From Ceratotherium simum simum (lineage: Eukaryota > Chordata > Mammalia > Perissodactyla > Rhinocerotidae), in assembly GCF_000283155.1 (NCBI RefSeq), contig NW_004454239.1, positions 4,013,331-4,077,330 of the forward strand: 64,000 bases of DNA, written 5' to 3'. The translations under genes and the position numbers were made by a program. Below the pieces are notes generated by a model, which saw only the letters and a program-made list of their open reading frames with translations, had not been told where the DNA came from and made no database searches. Shown in pieces: positions 57,101 to 64,000 of this stretch (its first letter is position 1; each line of letters opens with the position of its first letter).

Positions 57101-57455
57101 GTTGTTCTGTTTTAAACCACTAAGTTTTGGCATGGTTTGTTACATAGTAATAAATTGAACTGCACTCAACATTAACAACTTTGAACACACTTTGGAAACT
57201 TAAGGAAGGTTCCAAGAAAACCTTATTTTATTTCTCAGGTATAAAAGGCACTGATAGTTCTGTTAGAAAAAAGAAGAGAATATGTGCTTTTTCCCTAGAC
57301 CAGCTACCTACTTTGAAGGACCGTTTCTCCATCATGGTATCACTACGACAGTTGGTAGTGTTGAACAGCAGCTTGGAAGGATCACTTTCTTTGAACCAAG
57401 ATGGGATCAAGCCCCATCGCATGGGAACAATGATACGCTCAGATGAGTCTGCGCC
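44897..57455 (-). CDS. HMCES: HMCES, SRAP-domain abasic-site DNA-protein crosslink protein (5' end outside window)
   Basis: This is the gene for HMCES (C3orf37), which covalently captures abasic sites in single-stranded DNA at replication forks. Five coding exons join in phase (minus order 57455-57312, 56516-56391, 48928-48747, 46812-46620, 45124-44897), giving about 290 residues ending in a TAA stop. The human protein has about 354 residues, so roughly 64 N-terminal residues are missing, including catalytic Cys2. I did not find the exons for that part between 57.5 and 64 kb, so they should lie beyond the right edge. Visible SRAP motifs are NCRSDT (active-site Asn), ADGFYEW (active-site Glu) and DIHQRMP (catalytic His). 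The tail is basic and acidic, as in the human protein. All exons are open without frameshift, which points to a functional gene. Introns hold L1, L2, Tigger, LTR and SINE copies. The identification rests on extensive remembered similarity to the human protein. Confidence 0.96.
46300..46470 (+). mobile_element. Short MER1-type (hAT-Charlie) nonautonomous repeat
   Basis: AGGAGTCCTCAAACTTGGCT to ACTCTGAGTCACAGC resembles the common palindromic MER element that starts GGTTCTCAAACTTGG. It lies in an HMCES intron. Confidence 0.5.
46620..46812 (-). CDS. HMCES: HMCES coding exon MPAILDGEE to LLVKK
   Basis: This 193 bp exon enters in phase 2, completing an Arg codon with its first base, and leaves in phase 0. 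It encodes [18 protein letters not shown] and later [16 protein letters not shown], which is the end of the SRAP fold. The acceptor is GACTAG|G and the donor AAAAAG|GTAGGG. Confidence 0.95.
47602..47809 (+). mobile_element. ERE SINE in HMCES intron
   Basis: Flanked by AAAAATCAATGG on both sides. GGGCCGGCCCCATGGCTTAG head. Confidence 0.96.
48027..48080. repeat. 27 bp perfect direct repeat
   Basis: The unit starting ACACAAGTCAGTTCTGCTAA occurs twice back to back (48027-48053, 48054-48080). It is followed by a SINE whose target duplication repeats the unit's end. Confidence 0.95.
48085..48306 (-). mobile_element. ERE SINE in HMCES intron
   Basis: Antisense copy flanked by CTAATGCTCATTTTA (48070-48084, 48307-48321). 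Confidence 0.96.
48741..48748 (-). promoter_or_regulatory. HMCES: Non-canonical GC splice donor of HMCES
   Basis: The minus strand reads AG|GCAAGT at the end of the catalytic-His exon. No GT within reach keeps the frame to the next exon, whereas the GC site joins exactly (AG+G makes Arg). Confidence 0.85.
48747..48928 (-). CDS. HMCES: HMCES coding exon with catalytic His; ends at a GC splice donor
   Basis: This 182 bp exon (phase 0 in, phase 2 out) encodes [13 protein letters not shown], then [23 protein letters not shown] and DIHQ. The acceptor is TTCCAG|TCA. The donor reads AAAG|GCAAGT, a GC-AG intron whose other donor positions match the consensus. In DIHQRMP the first His, which is the conserved catalytic SRAP residue, is kept. 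The following residue is Gln, where I remember the human protein having His. Confidence 0.94.
49130..49385 (+). mobile_element. L2 LINE fragment
   Basis: TTCCATGATCTGGCCCATCA, TTCCTCTGCCCAAAATGTCC and CATTTAAGATTCAGTG are L2 3' landmarks. Confidence 0.75.
49552..49875 (-). mobile_element. Tigger-type (Tc1/mariner) nonautonomous DNA transposon
   Basis: The minus strand starts CAGGCATACTTTGGAGATAT and includes GCAATAAAGCAAGTCACATG. The opposite end starts CAGGTGTTCCTTG. The element is flanked by TA dinucleotides (49550-49551, 49876-49877), the expected Tc1/mariner duplication. Confidence 0.92.
50690..52290 (+). mobile_element. Old LINE-1 (L1M) segments in HMCES intron
   Basis: Includes ORF1-side sequence (GAACAATGAACTGCCAAGAG, GAATGGTGGAGGTACAC), an L1 3'-like piece at 51476-51660 and a further piece at 51690-52290. 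Heavily decayed. Confidence 0.75.
52295..52530 (+). mobile_element. L2 LINE 3' end
   Basis: CTCCTCTGGGAAGCCTTCTA, CTTGGCAGTAAAGCTTTGAGG-like sequence and ATGGTGAATAAATGTCTACT are the classical L2 3' end. Confidence 0.88.
52535..52775 (-). mobile_element. ERE1-type SINE in HMCES intron
   Basis: Antisense, T-rich head. Contains GAGGAAGATTAGCCCTGAGC and TTAACCACTATGCCACTGGG, with AAACAGAT at both flanks. Confidence 0.93.
52917..53109 (-). mobile_element. Older ERE-related SINE
   Basis: GCTAACATCCACTGCCAATT and CTTAACCACTAGGCCACCAG, same subfamily as 22350-22544. Imperfect target duplication TACRATTCCTWA. Confidence 0.9.
53780..54009 (+). mobile_element. ERE1-type SINE in HMCES intron
   Basis: GGGGCTGGCCTGGTGGCATA head and GGAAGATGGGCATGGATG tail. 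Perfect 14 bp target duplication AAAAAGTAGAGCTA (53766-53779, 54010-54023). Confidence 0.96.
54590..56300 (+). mobile_element. Old LINE-1 (L1M), ORF2 to 3' end, in HMCES intron
   Basis: Shows reverse-transcriptase to C-terminal ORF2 landmarks: ATTCAATGCAACTCCTATCA (54839), AATTCATATGGAACTTCAAG, TGGATAACTGGATAACCACA-like text, ACACTGGACTTCATCAAAAT, then the 3' end at about 56285. Broken by many stops and indels. Confidence 0.88.
56391..56516 (-). CDS. HMCES: HMCES coding exon with catalytic Glu (GFYEW)
   Basis: This 126 bp exon (42 codons, phase 0/0) runs from VPLGKGRR through [11 protein letters not shown] to PQIKSEK. The Glu in GFYEW matches the SRAP active-site glutamate. The acceptor is CCCTCAG|GTG and the donor AAAAG|GTATCG. 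It lies just downstream (on the minus strand) of an old L1M copy that ends near 56.3 kb on the plus strand. Confidence 0.95.
56580..56705 (+). mobile_element. MIR SINE
   Basis: The sequence GTGTGACTTTAGAGCAGTTA followed by TTTAATTTCTCTGTACCTCA is the MIR core. Confidence 0.75.
56745..57178 (+). mobile_element. MLT1 (MaLR) LTR
   Basis: CACGAGCTCGGGGGTAAGCT, CCCAGTCAACCCACAGAAC, AATAATAAATTGTTGTTCTG and AAACCACTAAGTTTTGGCAT are in MLT1 order. Confidence 0.82.
57312..57455 (-). CDS. HMCES: HMCES coding exon, SRAP core with NCRSD motif
   Basis: This 144 bp exon (48 codons, phase 0 at both ends) encodes a segment starting GADSSERII and containing [10 protein letters not shown] and [10 protein letters not shown]. 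These are the SRAP-domain core strands and the active-site Asn. The acceptor reads GTGGCAG|GGC and the donor AAA|GTAGGT on the minus strand. It is the most N-terminal HMCES exon inside the window. Confidence 0.95.
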
Positions 57456-57726
57456 CTGCCACAGAAAGGGTTAAGAACCAGTGAGGAAATCATAATGAAA
57501 TTGAGAAAACCATATTTAGCACATATATTACATTACTATTAGTATTAAAATACAAAGGATACAGAGAAGATTATTCAAAGGGAAAGATTCTACTTGAAAA
57601 CAATTTTAATGATTTATCACGATGTGAGTAACTTGAGTTCTTTAGCAATCATATTTATTAGAATGTAAAACATTTGGCTTGGGTAGAATGGGGGATACAA
57701 AGAGGTTTAGTTCCTGTAAATTTTTT

Positions 57727-57972
57727 TTTTTTTTTTTTTGGTGAGGAAGATTAGCCCTGAGCTAACATCTGTTGCCAATCCTCCTCTTTTTGCTGAGGAA
57801 GACTGGCCCTGGCTAACATCCGTGCCCATCTTCCTCTACTTTATATGTGGGACACGTGCCACAGCATGGCTTGATAAGAGGTGCCTAGGTCCGTGTCCAG
57901 GATCTGAACCTGTGAACCCTGGACTGCCGAAGCAGAGCGCGTGAACTTAACCACTATGCCACCGGCCCGGCC
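57727..57972 (-). mobile_element. ERE1-type SINE in HMCES intron
   Basis: Antisense with a long T head. Contains GAGGAAGATTAGCCCTGAGC and GAACTTAACCACTATGCCAC. Target duplication CCTGTAAAYTTTT. Confidence 0.95.
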
Positions 57973-58479
57973 CCCTGTAAACTTTTAATTAGCGCCTACC
58001 ATAAGAGAGACATAGTGATAGGCCCTGCAGTTTATGTGGTCCCAGTTCTCAATAACACGTTATAGATAACCACAATACAACGAGGTACATGCTGTGACCA
58101 AGGAATGCACAGGGAGCTATGGGGGCACATGGAAGAGTGCTTAACCTCAAACCACTCGCGCTATTAACATGTGAAGCCACATAGACATAAAAATACTAAG
58201 TAATAATGTAAGATACAATAGGCTGAGGGCCATATAAGAGGTACATACAATAAGTGTCAAAGGAGTTCAGTGGAGAGTGATCTGTGAGAGATGGAATGGA
58301 GAAGTATCGGCTCCTCAGAAGGGGCAGAAAGGGCAGGGGTGTGGTGGGGTGGTTCTTGAACTGGATTCCACAAGAGGTACCCTCTCCAGAGAAGAGATGG
58401 GAGGGAAGACCAGAAATGAAATTAGATGAGCAAAGAGGCCACGTCAAGAATGTCCAGGAAGTGGTTTTGTGCAGAAAAG

Positions 58480-59025
58480 AGTTACAGCAAACCTGAGGAT
58501 GCTATTTTTAGGAGGGCCTGCTTACAAGGTCTGCACTCAGTTAGCATCTGGGAACTTGGATTTTGAGTGTTCCCACCTTTTCCTAACTGATAAGGATGGT
58601 TTACTGTGCCTTGTCTGTTTGTGCAAAAAATGAGGTTTATGCTAAACACCTGCTTTCCTTCTGGGAGTCTGGAATTTTGGTACTTGCTAGGCAGGGAGTA
58701 CTTATGTGACCAGCCCCCAATAAAAACCTTGGGCCCTGAGTCTCTAATGGATTTCCCTTGGCAGAAACACTGCACACGTTACTACATTTTTCATTGGTAG
58801 AAAAGGAACATGCTTGGTGTGTCCCCTCATAGGAAGGAGAGAACATAAGGAAGCCTGTGCATGGATTTTTCCAGATTTCCACTATTGTCTTTTCCCCTTA
58901 CTGATTCTATTGTATACCCTTTCACTGTAATAAACCTTAGCCATGATATGCCTTATCTGCTGAGTCCTTCTAACAAATCTCCAAATGTGGGAGTAGTCTT
59001 GGAAACCCCTGACACATGGTTGTTA
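58480..59025 (+). mobile_element. ERV-derived LTR
   Basis: Shows CCCCCAATAAAAACCTTGGG, TTTCACTGTAATAAACCTTA, TGCTGAGTCCTTCTAAC and the terminal CCCCTGACACA, the pattern of an ERV LTR with two poly(A)-signal-like hexamers. The family is not assigned. Confidence 0.65.
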
Positions 59026-59430
59026 AACTTTTTTGGGGCAATTGACCCCTTGAGAATTTGATGAAATCTATAGATTCAAATGCACATACACACTATTCTG
59101 GATGGTGTAGTACAATATAGGTTGGAAGAGACCATGAGCAGAGAGTGCATTCTGGGTGCTACTACAACGGTTCAGGGGTAAAGATATGGTGGGTCTGGTG
59201 ACAGCAGTGAGAATAAAAGACATCCAAAAGGTAGAAAAAAAGTGAAATTGTGGTGGTGAATGGAAAAATAAATAGGGATGATTAAGTTTTCAAGGCTAGA
59301 AGAGTGAAATAATGATGGTACTATGCAACAAAAGATACAAATCTAAAGAGGGGTTTGATTTGGGGAAAGATCACAGGTTGAATTTTAGATAATAGGGGCA
59401 CGTCTGTGGCACTTTAAAGAAATGATTGTA

Positions 59431-59660
59431 GGGGCCGGCCCCGTGGCTTGGTGGTTAAGTGAGCGTGCTCCACTGCTGGCGACCCGGGTTCGGATCCCGG
59501 GCTCGCACCGACGTGCTGCTTCTCTGGCCATGCTGAGGCCGCGTCCCACATACAGCAACTAGAAGGATGTGCAGCTATGACACACAACTATCTACTGGGG
59601 CTTTGGGGGGAAAAAATAAATAAAATCTTTAAAAAAAAAAAAAATCTTTAAAAAAAAAAA
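59431..59660 (+). mobile_element. ERE SINE in HMCES intron
   Basis: Flanked by a perfect 16 bp target duplication TAAAGAAATGATTGTA (59415-59430, 59661-59676). Confidence 0.97.
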
Positions 59661-59679
59661 TAAAGAAATGATTGTAAAA

Positions 59680-60010
59680 TCTTTGACACTCCTCCCATTG
59701 AGAGCTGGAGGCCTATGGTCCCTCTCCTTGAATCTGGATGGGCTCGTGACTCACCTATAACCAACAGAATGCGGTACAAGCGACACTGTACACTTTCTAA
59801 GGCTAGGTCAGAAAAGGTGTTTCAGCTTCCTCCTTGTCTGCAGAGACATTGCTTCTGGAGCTCTGAGCTGCCATGTAAGAAATCCAGCTACTCTAAGACT
59901 GCCACGCTGTGAGGAAGCCCAGGCTACATGGAGAGGCTACATATAGGTGTTCTGGTCAACAGCCCCTGTTGAGAGCCAACATCAACTGCCAGATAAGTGA
60001 GTGAAGATGC
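59680..60010 (+). mobile_element. MLT1-like (MaLR) LTR fragment
   Basis: CTGGATGGGCTCGTGACTCA, CTCTGAGCTGCCATGTAAGA and the GAGAGCCAACATCAACTGCC stretch fit MLT1. Confidence 0.7.
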
Positions 60011-60026
60011 CTTTAGATAACAGCTT

Positions 60027-60205
60027 GCCAGCTTTTCCATAAAAGGCCAGATGTTAAGTATTGTAGACTTTGCAGGCCATACAGTCTTTGTCGCAACTAC
60101 AACTGCTGTTATAGGGACAAAGCCATAGACAAATGAATGGATTTTGCTGTGTTTCATAAAATTTCATTTACAAAAATGGTCAGAGGGCCCTAGTTCTGAT
60201 TTCTG
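60027..60205 (+). mobile_element. MER5A (hAT-Charlie)
   Basis: AAAAGGCCAGATGTTAAGTA, ACTTTGCAGGCCATACAGTC and AAATTTCATTTACAAAAATG follow the MER5A order. Confidence 0.88.
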
Positions 60206-60439
60206 CTCTAGACGATTCTAGCCCCAGGTGCCAAGTCTTCTCAGCTGAGGCCCCAGACTTCAACGAAGAGATAAACCATACCCGCAGTGCGTTGGCTTAA
60301 TTCCTCACTGGTGAACATAATAAAAAGGTTGTTTAAAGTCATTAGAATAAAATCCAAGCAGAACTGTTTACTATGTCCAACAAACACTCAGAGATATGGA
60401 ATTGAAGCTTAGGAGAGAGGCAGCATGGTATAGAGAATG

Positions 60440-60668
60440 GGTGAGCAAACTTGCTCTGTAAAGGGCCAGACAGTAAATATTTTTTGGCTTTGTGAGTCAA
60501 TATAGTCTCTGTTGCAATGATTCAAGCAACTCAACTCTGCCACCACTGGTAGTGTGAAAGCAGGCAAAGAACTGAATAAGCATGGCTATGTTGTAATAAA
60601 ACTTCATTTACAAAAACAGGCAGTGGGCTAAATTTGGTCTGAGGACCATAGTTTGCCAACCTCCGGTA
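60440..60668 (+). mobile_element. MER5A (hAT-Charlie), second copy
   Basis: CTGTAAAGGGCCAGACAGTA, ACTTCATTTACAAAAACAGG and CCATAGTTTGCCAACCTC cover nearly the full element. Confidence 0.92.
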
Positions 60669-60709
60669 CAGAAGAAAGAATAAAGCCTTTGTAAGAAGAC
60701 CCTCATTCA

Positions 60710-60927
60710 GGGCCGGCCCTGTGGCTTGGTGGTTAAGTGCGCGCGCTGCGATGCTGGTGGCCCGGGGTTCGGATCCCGGGTGCGCATCGAGGCACCACTT
60801 CTCCGTTCATCCTGAGGCCGAGTCCCGCATACAGCAACTAGAAGGATGTGCAGCTACGACATACAACTATCCACTGGGGCTTTGGGGGGAAAAAATAAAA
60901 TAAATAAAATCTTAAAAAAAAAAAAAA
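60710..60927 (+). mobile_element. ERE SINE in HMCES intron
   Basis: Flanked by TAAGAAGACCCTCRTTCA (60692-60709, 60928-60945), one mismatch. Confidence 0.97.
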
Positions 60928-60954
60928 TAAGAAGACCCTCGTTCAAAAATCCCT

Positions 60955-61075
60955 TCTCTGCTACTTAGGAGGTTGGACTAGTCTCAACTTCCTGGACCCT
61001 CAACTTTCCTTATCTATAAAAATAGAGTGAACAATACCTACCTTGCAGGATCATTAACGTGTGGCTTGAAATAGA
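60955..61075 (+). mobile_element. MIR SINE
   Basis: CTCTGCTACTTAGGAGG, TTTCCTTATCTATAAAAATA and AATACCTACCTTGCAGGATC match the MIR 3' part. Confidence 0.8.
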
Positions 61076-61455
61076 CACAGAAATTCTAGTTTAATATTTT
61101 TCTAAGGTTATGATTAAAAACAAATAGTAAAAATTTCTATATAAAGGTGATTGTTAAAGCCATGAGGATAAAGTTTCTTGGAGAGTAAATCAAGCACAAG
61201 GTTTAACTTGGGGGTAGAAAAAGAAAAAAGAAGAAATGAGGGAAAAGTAGAGTCCAAGAGAAAGTGCTTAGAGAGAGAAACAGAATGAAACAAGTCAAGA
61301 GGATGGAATTCCAAGAAAGGAATCATCAGTAGCAGTACTGACTCTCAGAAGAGCTTCCCTTTTGTTTAAAGCTAATCCCTCCACTGTGCTCCTGATAAGA
61401 TCCTGCCCTATTTCTTCCAAAACGTTGCCTGTATCAGCTAATCCCCTTTAGAAAC

Positions 61456-61477
61456 ACACACACACACACACACACTC
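61456..61477. repeat. (CA)n microsatellite
   Basis: About ten CA units in GAAACACACACACACACACA sequence. Confidence 0.9.
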
Positions 61478-61497
61478 CATTCTCCTTATGCTTGCCA

Positions 61498-62120
61498 GTT
61501 AGGTTCTACAAAGTCACTGCAAACACTGAATTAGCAAATACTGAGCTGCTGCTCTTAGGGCACATACAGGGTTAGGTTCCCACAAGTCTATGGAGAAAAC
61601 ATTTTCATCATCTGATCAATACATAACCTTATTTTATGTGTATTTCTATTTAAAGACACTTTATTTAATATATATTGTTGATTCATTAACGTTGAATTCA
61701 TGACCAACAGCACTATGTAACTCATGCCTGAATGAAGCTTATCTAACACATGTCTCTTCTCTGTTAGGCATACTACAACGTTCTTTCACTTAGGAAGACC
61801 AGCCAGCACTTCAGCACTACGCTTGGGGACAATATTAAACAGTGAAATCAACAACAGAAAGCACAGAAATGCAAAAAACATAGCAGTAAATCAACCACAA
61901 AAAGGATAATTGTTTACAATATAAGAGCTGAAACAAGAAGGTAGAGCTTTGCCTTTTTCAAGCTCAGCTGGGAATGTGTACATCAGGGGACTCAAAATTT
62001 CCACCACTCTGTATGTCCATGAATGACTGAGAAAGAAATATGAGTATTATTTGTGGGGTTACAAACAAATTTTGGGTAAACCTGAAAATAAAAAATCTAT
62101 GAATAATGAGGATCAATTGT
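61498..62120 (+). mobile_element. Tigger-type DNA transposon fragment
   Basis: ATACAGGGTTAGGTTCCCAC, GATCAATACATAACCTTATT and GCTTATCTAACACATGTCTC are landmarks of a nonautonomous TcMar-Tigger element. The subfamily is not assigned. Confidence 0.72.
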
Positions 62121-62481
62121 GTGTGTGTATATATACATGTATTTTTACACCTTAAAGACAGAGGCAGCCTAGATATATTGTATGCCAAGAGGCAAGAAAA
62201 AAAAAAAAGCAATTAATAAACATGCAGGATAACTAAGGAAAAGACTACCCAAGAAGAAATGGTGGGGTAGAGAACTTAAATCCAAATGTTAATCTCCTCC
62301 AGGATAGGAGGAAGAGAAAGTATGAAAACAGAGCTTTTGTAAATCCTCTCTCTCTTCCAGAATCAAACGTGCCTTCCCAGCAGGGAGCCCACTGCCCAAA
62401 GTATAAACGAGAATAAGAGAGATAACATTATATAATGGCCAACTAAATGATCTCTCATCAGAAATCTGCAAGACAACAATA

Positions 62482-62757
62482 CTCCAAATTTGAGGTTCTC
62501 AATATGGGGCCGTTTTGAACGCCCCCAAGCAAGACCAAGAAGGGGTGTGTTACTGGCATATAGGGGGTAGATTTGGCAACATCAGAAGAAATTTTTGGTT
62601 GTTATGACCTGGGGGGTGCTACTAGCATCTAGTTGGTAGAGGCCAGTGATGCTGTTAAACATTCTAAATACAATGCACAGGACAGCTTCCAACAAAAAAT
62701 TATTCCACCCAAAATGTCAATAGTGCCAAGGTTGAGAAATCCTACTCTTACAAATTC
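62482..62757 (+). mobile_element. MER20 (hAT-Charlie)
   Basis: TTTTTGGTTGTTATGACCTG, GGTGCTACTAGCATCTAG, AATGCACAGGACAGCTTCC and AATGTCAATAGTGCCAAGG are MER20 landmarks in order. Confidence 0.93.
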
Positions 62758-62812
62758 CACTGATCATCTTTGAGTGTGTTCACTGGAAAACTATAAGCCA
62801 AATCCAAACGTG

Positions 62813-62832
62813 AGGCTGCCCCCTACTGGGAA
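62813..62832 (-). promoter_or_regulatory. CTCF-type motif in an upstream HMCES intron
   Basis: The minus strand reads TCCCAGTAGGGGGCAGCC, a full match to the CTCF core CCASYAGRGGGCRS. It is outside the MER20 copy that ends nearby. Confidence 0.6.
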
Positions 62833-63269
62833 CAATGAATAGAAACTGGCTGAGACACCAAAATACTGAAAATATTGCTCAGTATTAGTCATCTTTCCCT
62901 ATACCCTTTTGCACTTGTGACAAGTACAGCTGGTTAAGTCTGGGGTAGATGAATGAAAAAGGAAGCAATCTGCAAAGCAGTGGTTTCAAGTGCAAATGTT
63001 GCAATCTACACACGTGATGGCCGTTGATGATATGCACTAAGAAACTACTGAAATGATTCTAATTTTGCTTTACAATTTACAGGTTTGCAAAAAATGAAAC
63101 CTCAATTATTTATCAAAATCAGGAAACTCTAGCAATCTTAACAAAATTTATTAGAGATGTGGAGTCAAAACACTAAATCAGCAAATTCACACCACTGACA
63201 GAAAAAGAGGGCTACTTTTCTAGGGGCTCCAACTTCCCCATTCCTAGTTCCAGGAAACATCCACTGGAG

Positions 63270-63400
63270 TGCAGACAGTGGTCTGGACTTCAGTCCCAGC
63301 TCTGTCCCTCATTGATAAGATAACCTAGGACAAGTCACAATTTCTCTACACTTCTGTCTTTACATCTGTTAAACGAAATTTTCTTCCAGCTAACATGCAT
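63270..63400 (+). mobile_element. MIR SINE
   Basis: GGACTTCAGTCCCAGCTCTG, GACAAGTCACAATTTCTC and TTTACATCTGTTAAACG match MIR. Confidence 0.82.
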
Positions 63401-64000
63401 TCTATAATTCTAAAGAGGTGGTACAAAGAGAACTAAGGCTAAAAATGAATAAAGCTCATACACTTAATCTTTCTCTCTTTTTACTTCAAATTATGCCTTC
63501 CTTTGAAACATGTTTTATTTTTCCTTTCCCAGTCAAGGTTCCCACGGTATTCTGATGTCCCTCTCATTAAAAAAAAAAGTTCTTTTAGTTTCAATAGGAA
63601 AGTATGCATCCACTAAAAATGGCTCAAGAAGAAATTTCAAGTAAATGGCTTCATTCAACAAAAAAGATCAATGTCAAATAATGTGATCCCTGTAATGTAG
63701 AAACGAATCTTTTGACTATCATATTATCACAGGAGTTCTAAAGAGTACGTAGCAGGGGTATAATCAACTTTATAAAGTGATTTAAGCATTTTAGATCAAA
63801 TAGAATAAAAATCCAGGATGGAAACAATCATGATTTTTAAAAACATATAAGGCGTTTAAAATACTTAAGACATGGGGAAACTATTCATTTCTGTAATAAA
63901 CCATTTTTATTACATTGCACACAAACACAAACTTTCAGGAGATAAAGCAAAGAACCAAAATTTGATTATAAATTATTGGTCACTCCAGCACTACAGGGGT

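Noticed and set aside
61456..61477. (CA)n as a functional element
   Set aside because: Ordinary microsatellite.
57500..64000. Search for the missing N-terminal HMCES exons (Cys2 and following)
   Set aside because: No minus-strand sequence encoding the expected N-terminus was seen. The exons are taken to be outside the window.
1..64000. CRISPR array, operon or other prokaryotic system
   Set aside because: The window is clearly mammalian; repeats are dispersed transposons with target duplications, not regularly spaced.

Overview
This is mammalian nuclear DNA, most likely from an odd-toed ungulate (Perissodactyla). The main evidence is 21 tRNA-derived SINEs of the equine-type ERE family. They start GGGCCGGCCCCGTGGCTTAG, carry recognisable A and B boxes, and most have clear target-site duplications. 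Most copies carry the tail that ends ACTGGGGCTTTGGGGG, and only a few carry the ERE1-type GGAAGATGGGCAC tail. I read this as slightly favouring a rhinoceros or tapir over a horse, but that species call is weak. The rest of the repeat load is ordinary for a placental mammal: L1 and L2 LINEs, MIR, MaLR and ERV LTRs, an ERVL internal fragment, MER5A, MER20 and Tigger.

One protein-coding gene is certain. HMCES, the SRAP-domain shield of abasic sites in single-stranded DNA, runs on the minus strand from the right part of the window to a poly(A) signal near 44.5 kb. Five coding exons are visible (57312-57455, 56391-56516, 48747-48928, 46620-46812, 44897-45124). All are open and in phase, giving about 290 of roughly 354 codons. 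The exons with the catalytic Cys2 N-terminus must lie beyond the right edge. One intron uses a GC donor.

The expected neighbour, linker histone H1-10 (adjacent to HMCES in human 3q21), is present on the plus strand only as its last 19 codons plus 3' UTR and poly(A) signal (33.53-34.03 kb). Its usual stop is read through, and its 5' side is replaced by the end of a tandem duplication (27.52-29.82 and 30.15-33.53 kb). Each duplicate contains a GC-rich promoter-like block and a strong CTCF-type motif. This truncation is the most unusual feature of the window.

Layout: 0-0.9 kb L1 3' end; 1.1-2.1 kb two SINEs and a possible minus-strand 5' exon pair; 2.6-3.8 kb CpG island with three ZNF143-like motifs; 3.8-8.9 kb LTR and L1 material; 8.94-10.24 kb palindromic DNA-transposon-like element carrying two SINEs; 11.0-12.65 kb antisense ERVL; 13-27 kb dense L1, L2 and SINE; 27.5-34 kb tandem duplication and H1-10 remnant; 34-44 kb GC-richer intergenic DNA without ERE SINEs; 44.5-57.5 kb HMCES exons; 57.5-64 kb an upstream HMCES intron with DNA transposons, LTRs and SINEs.
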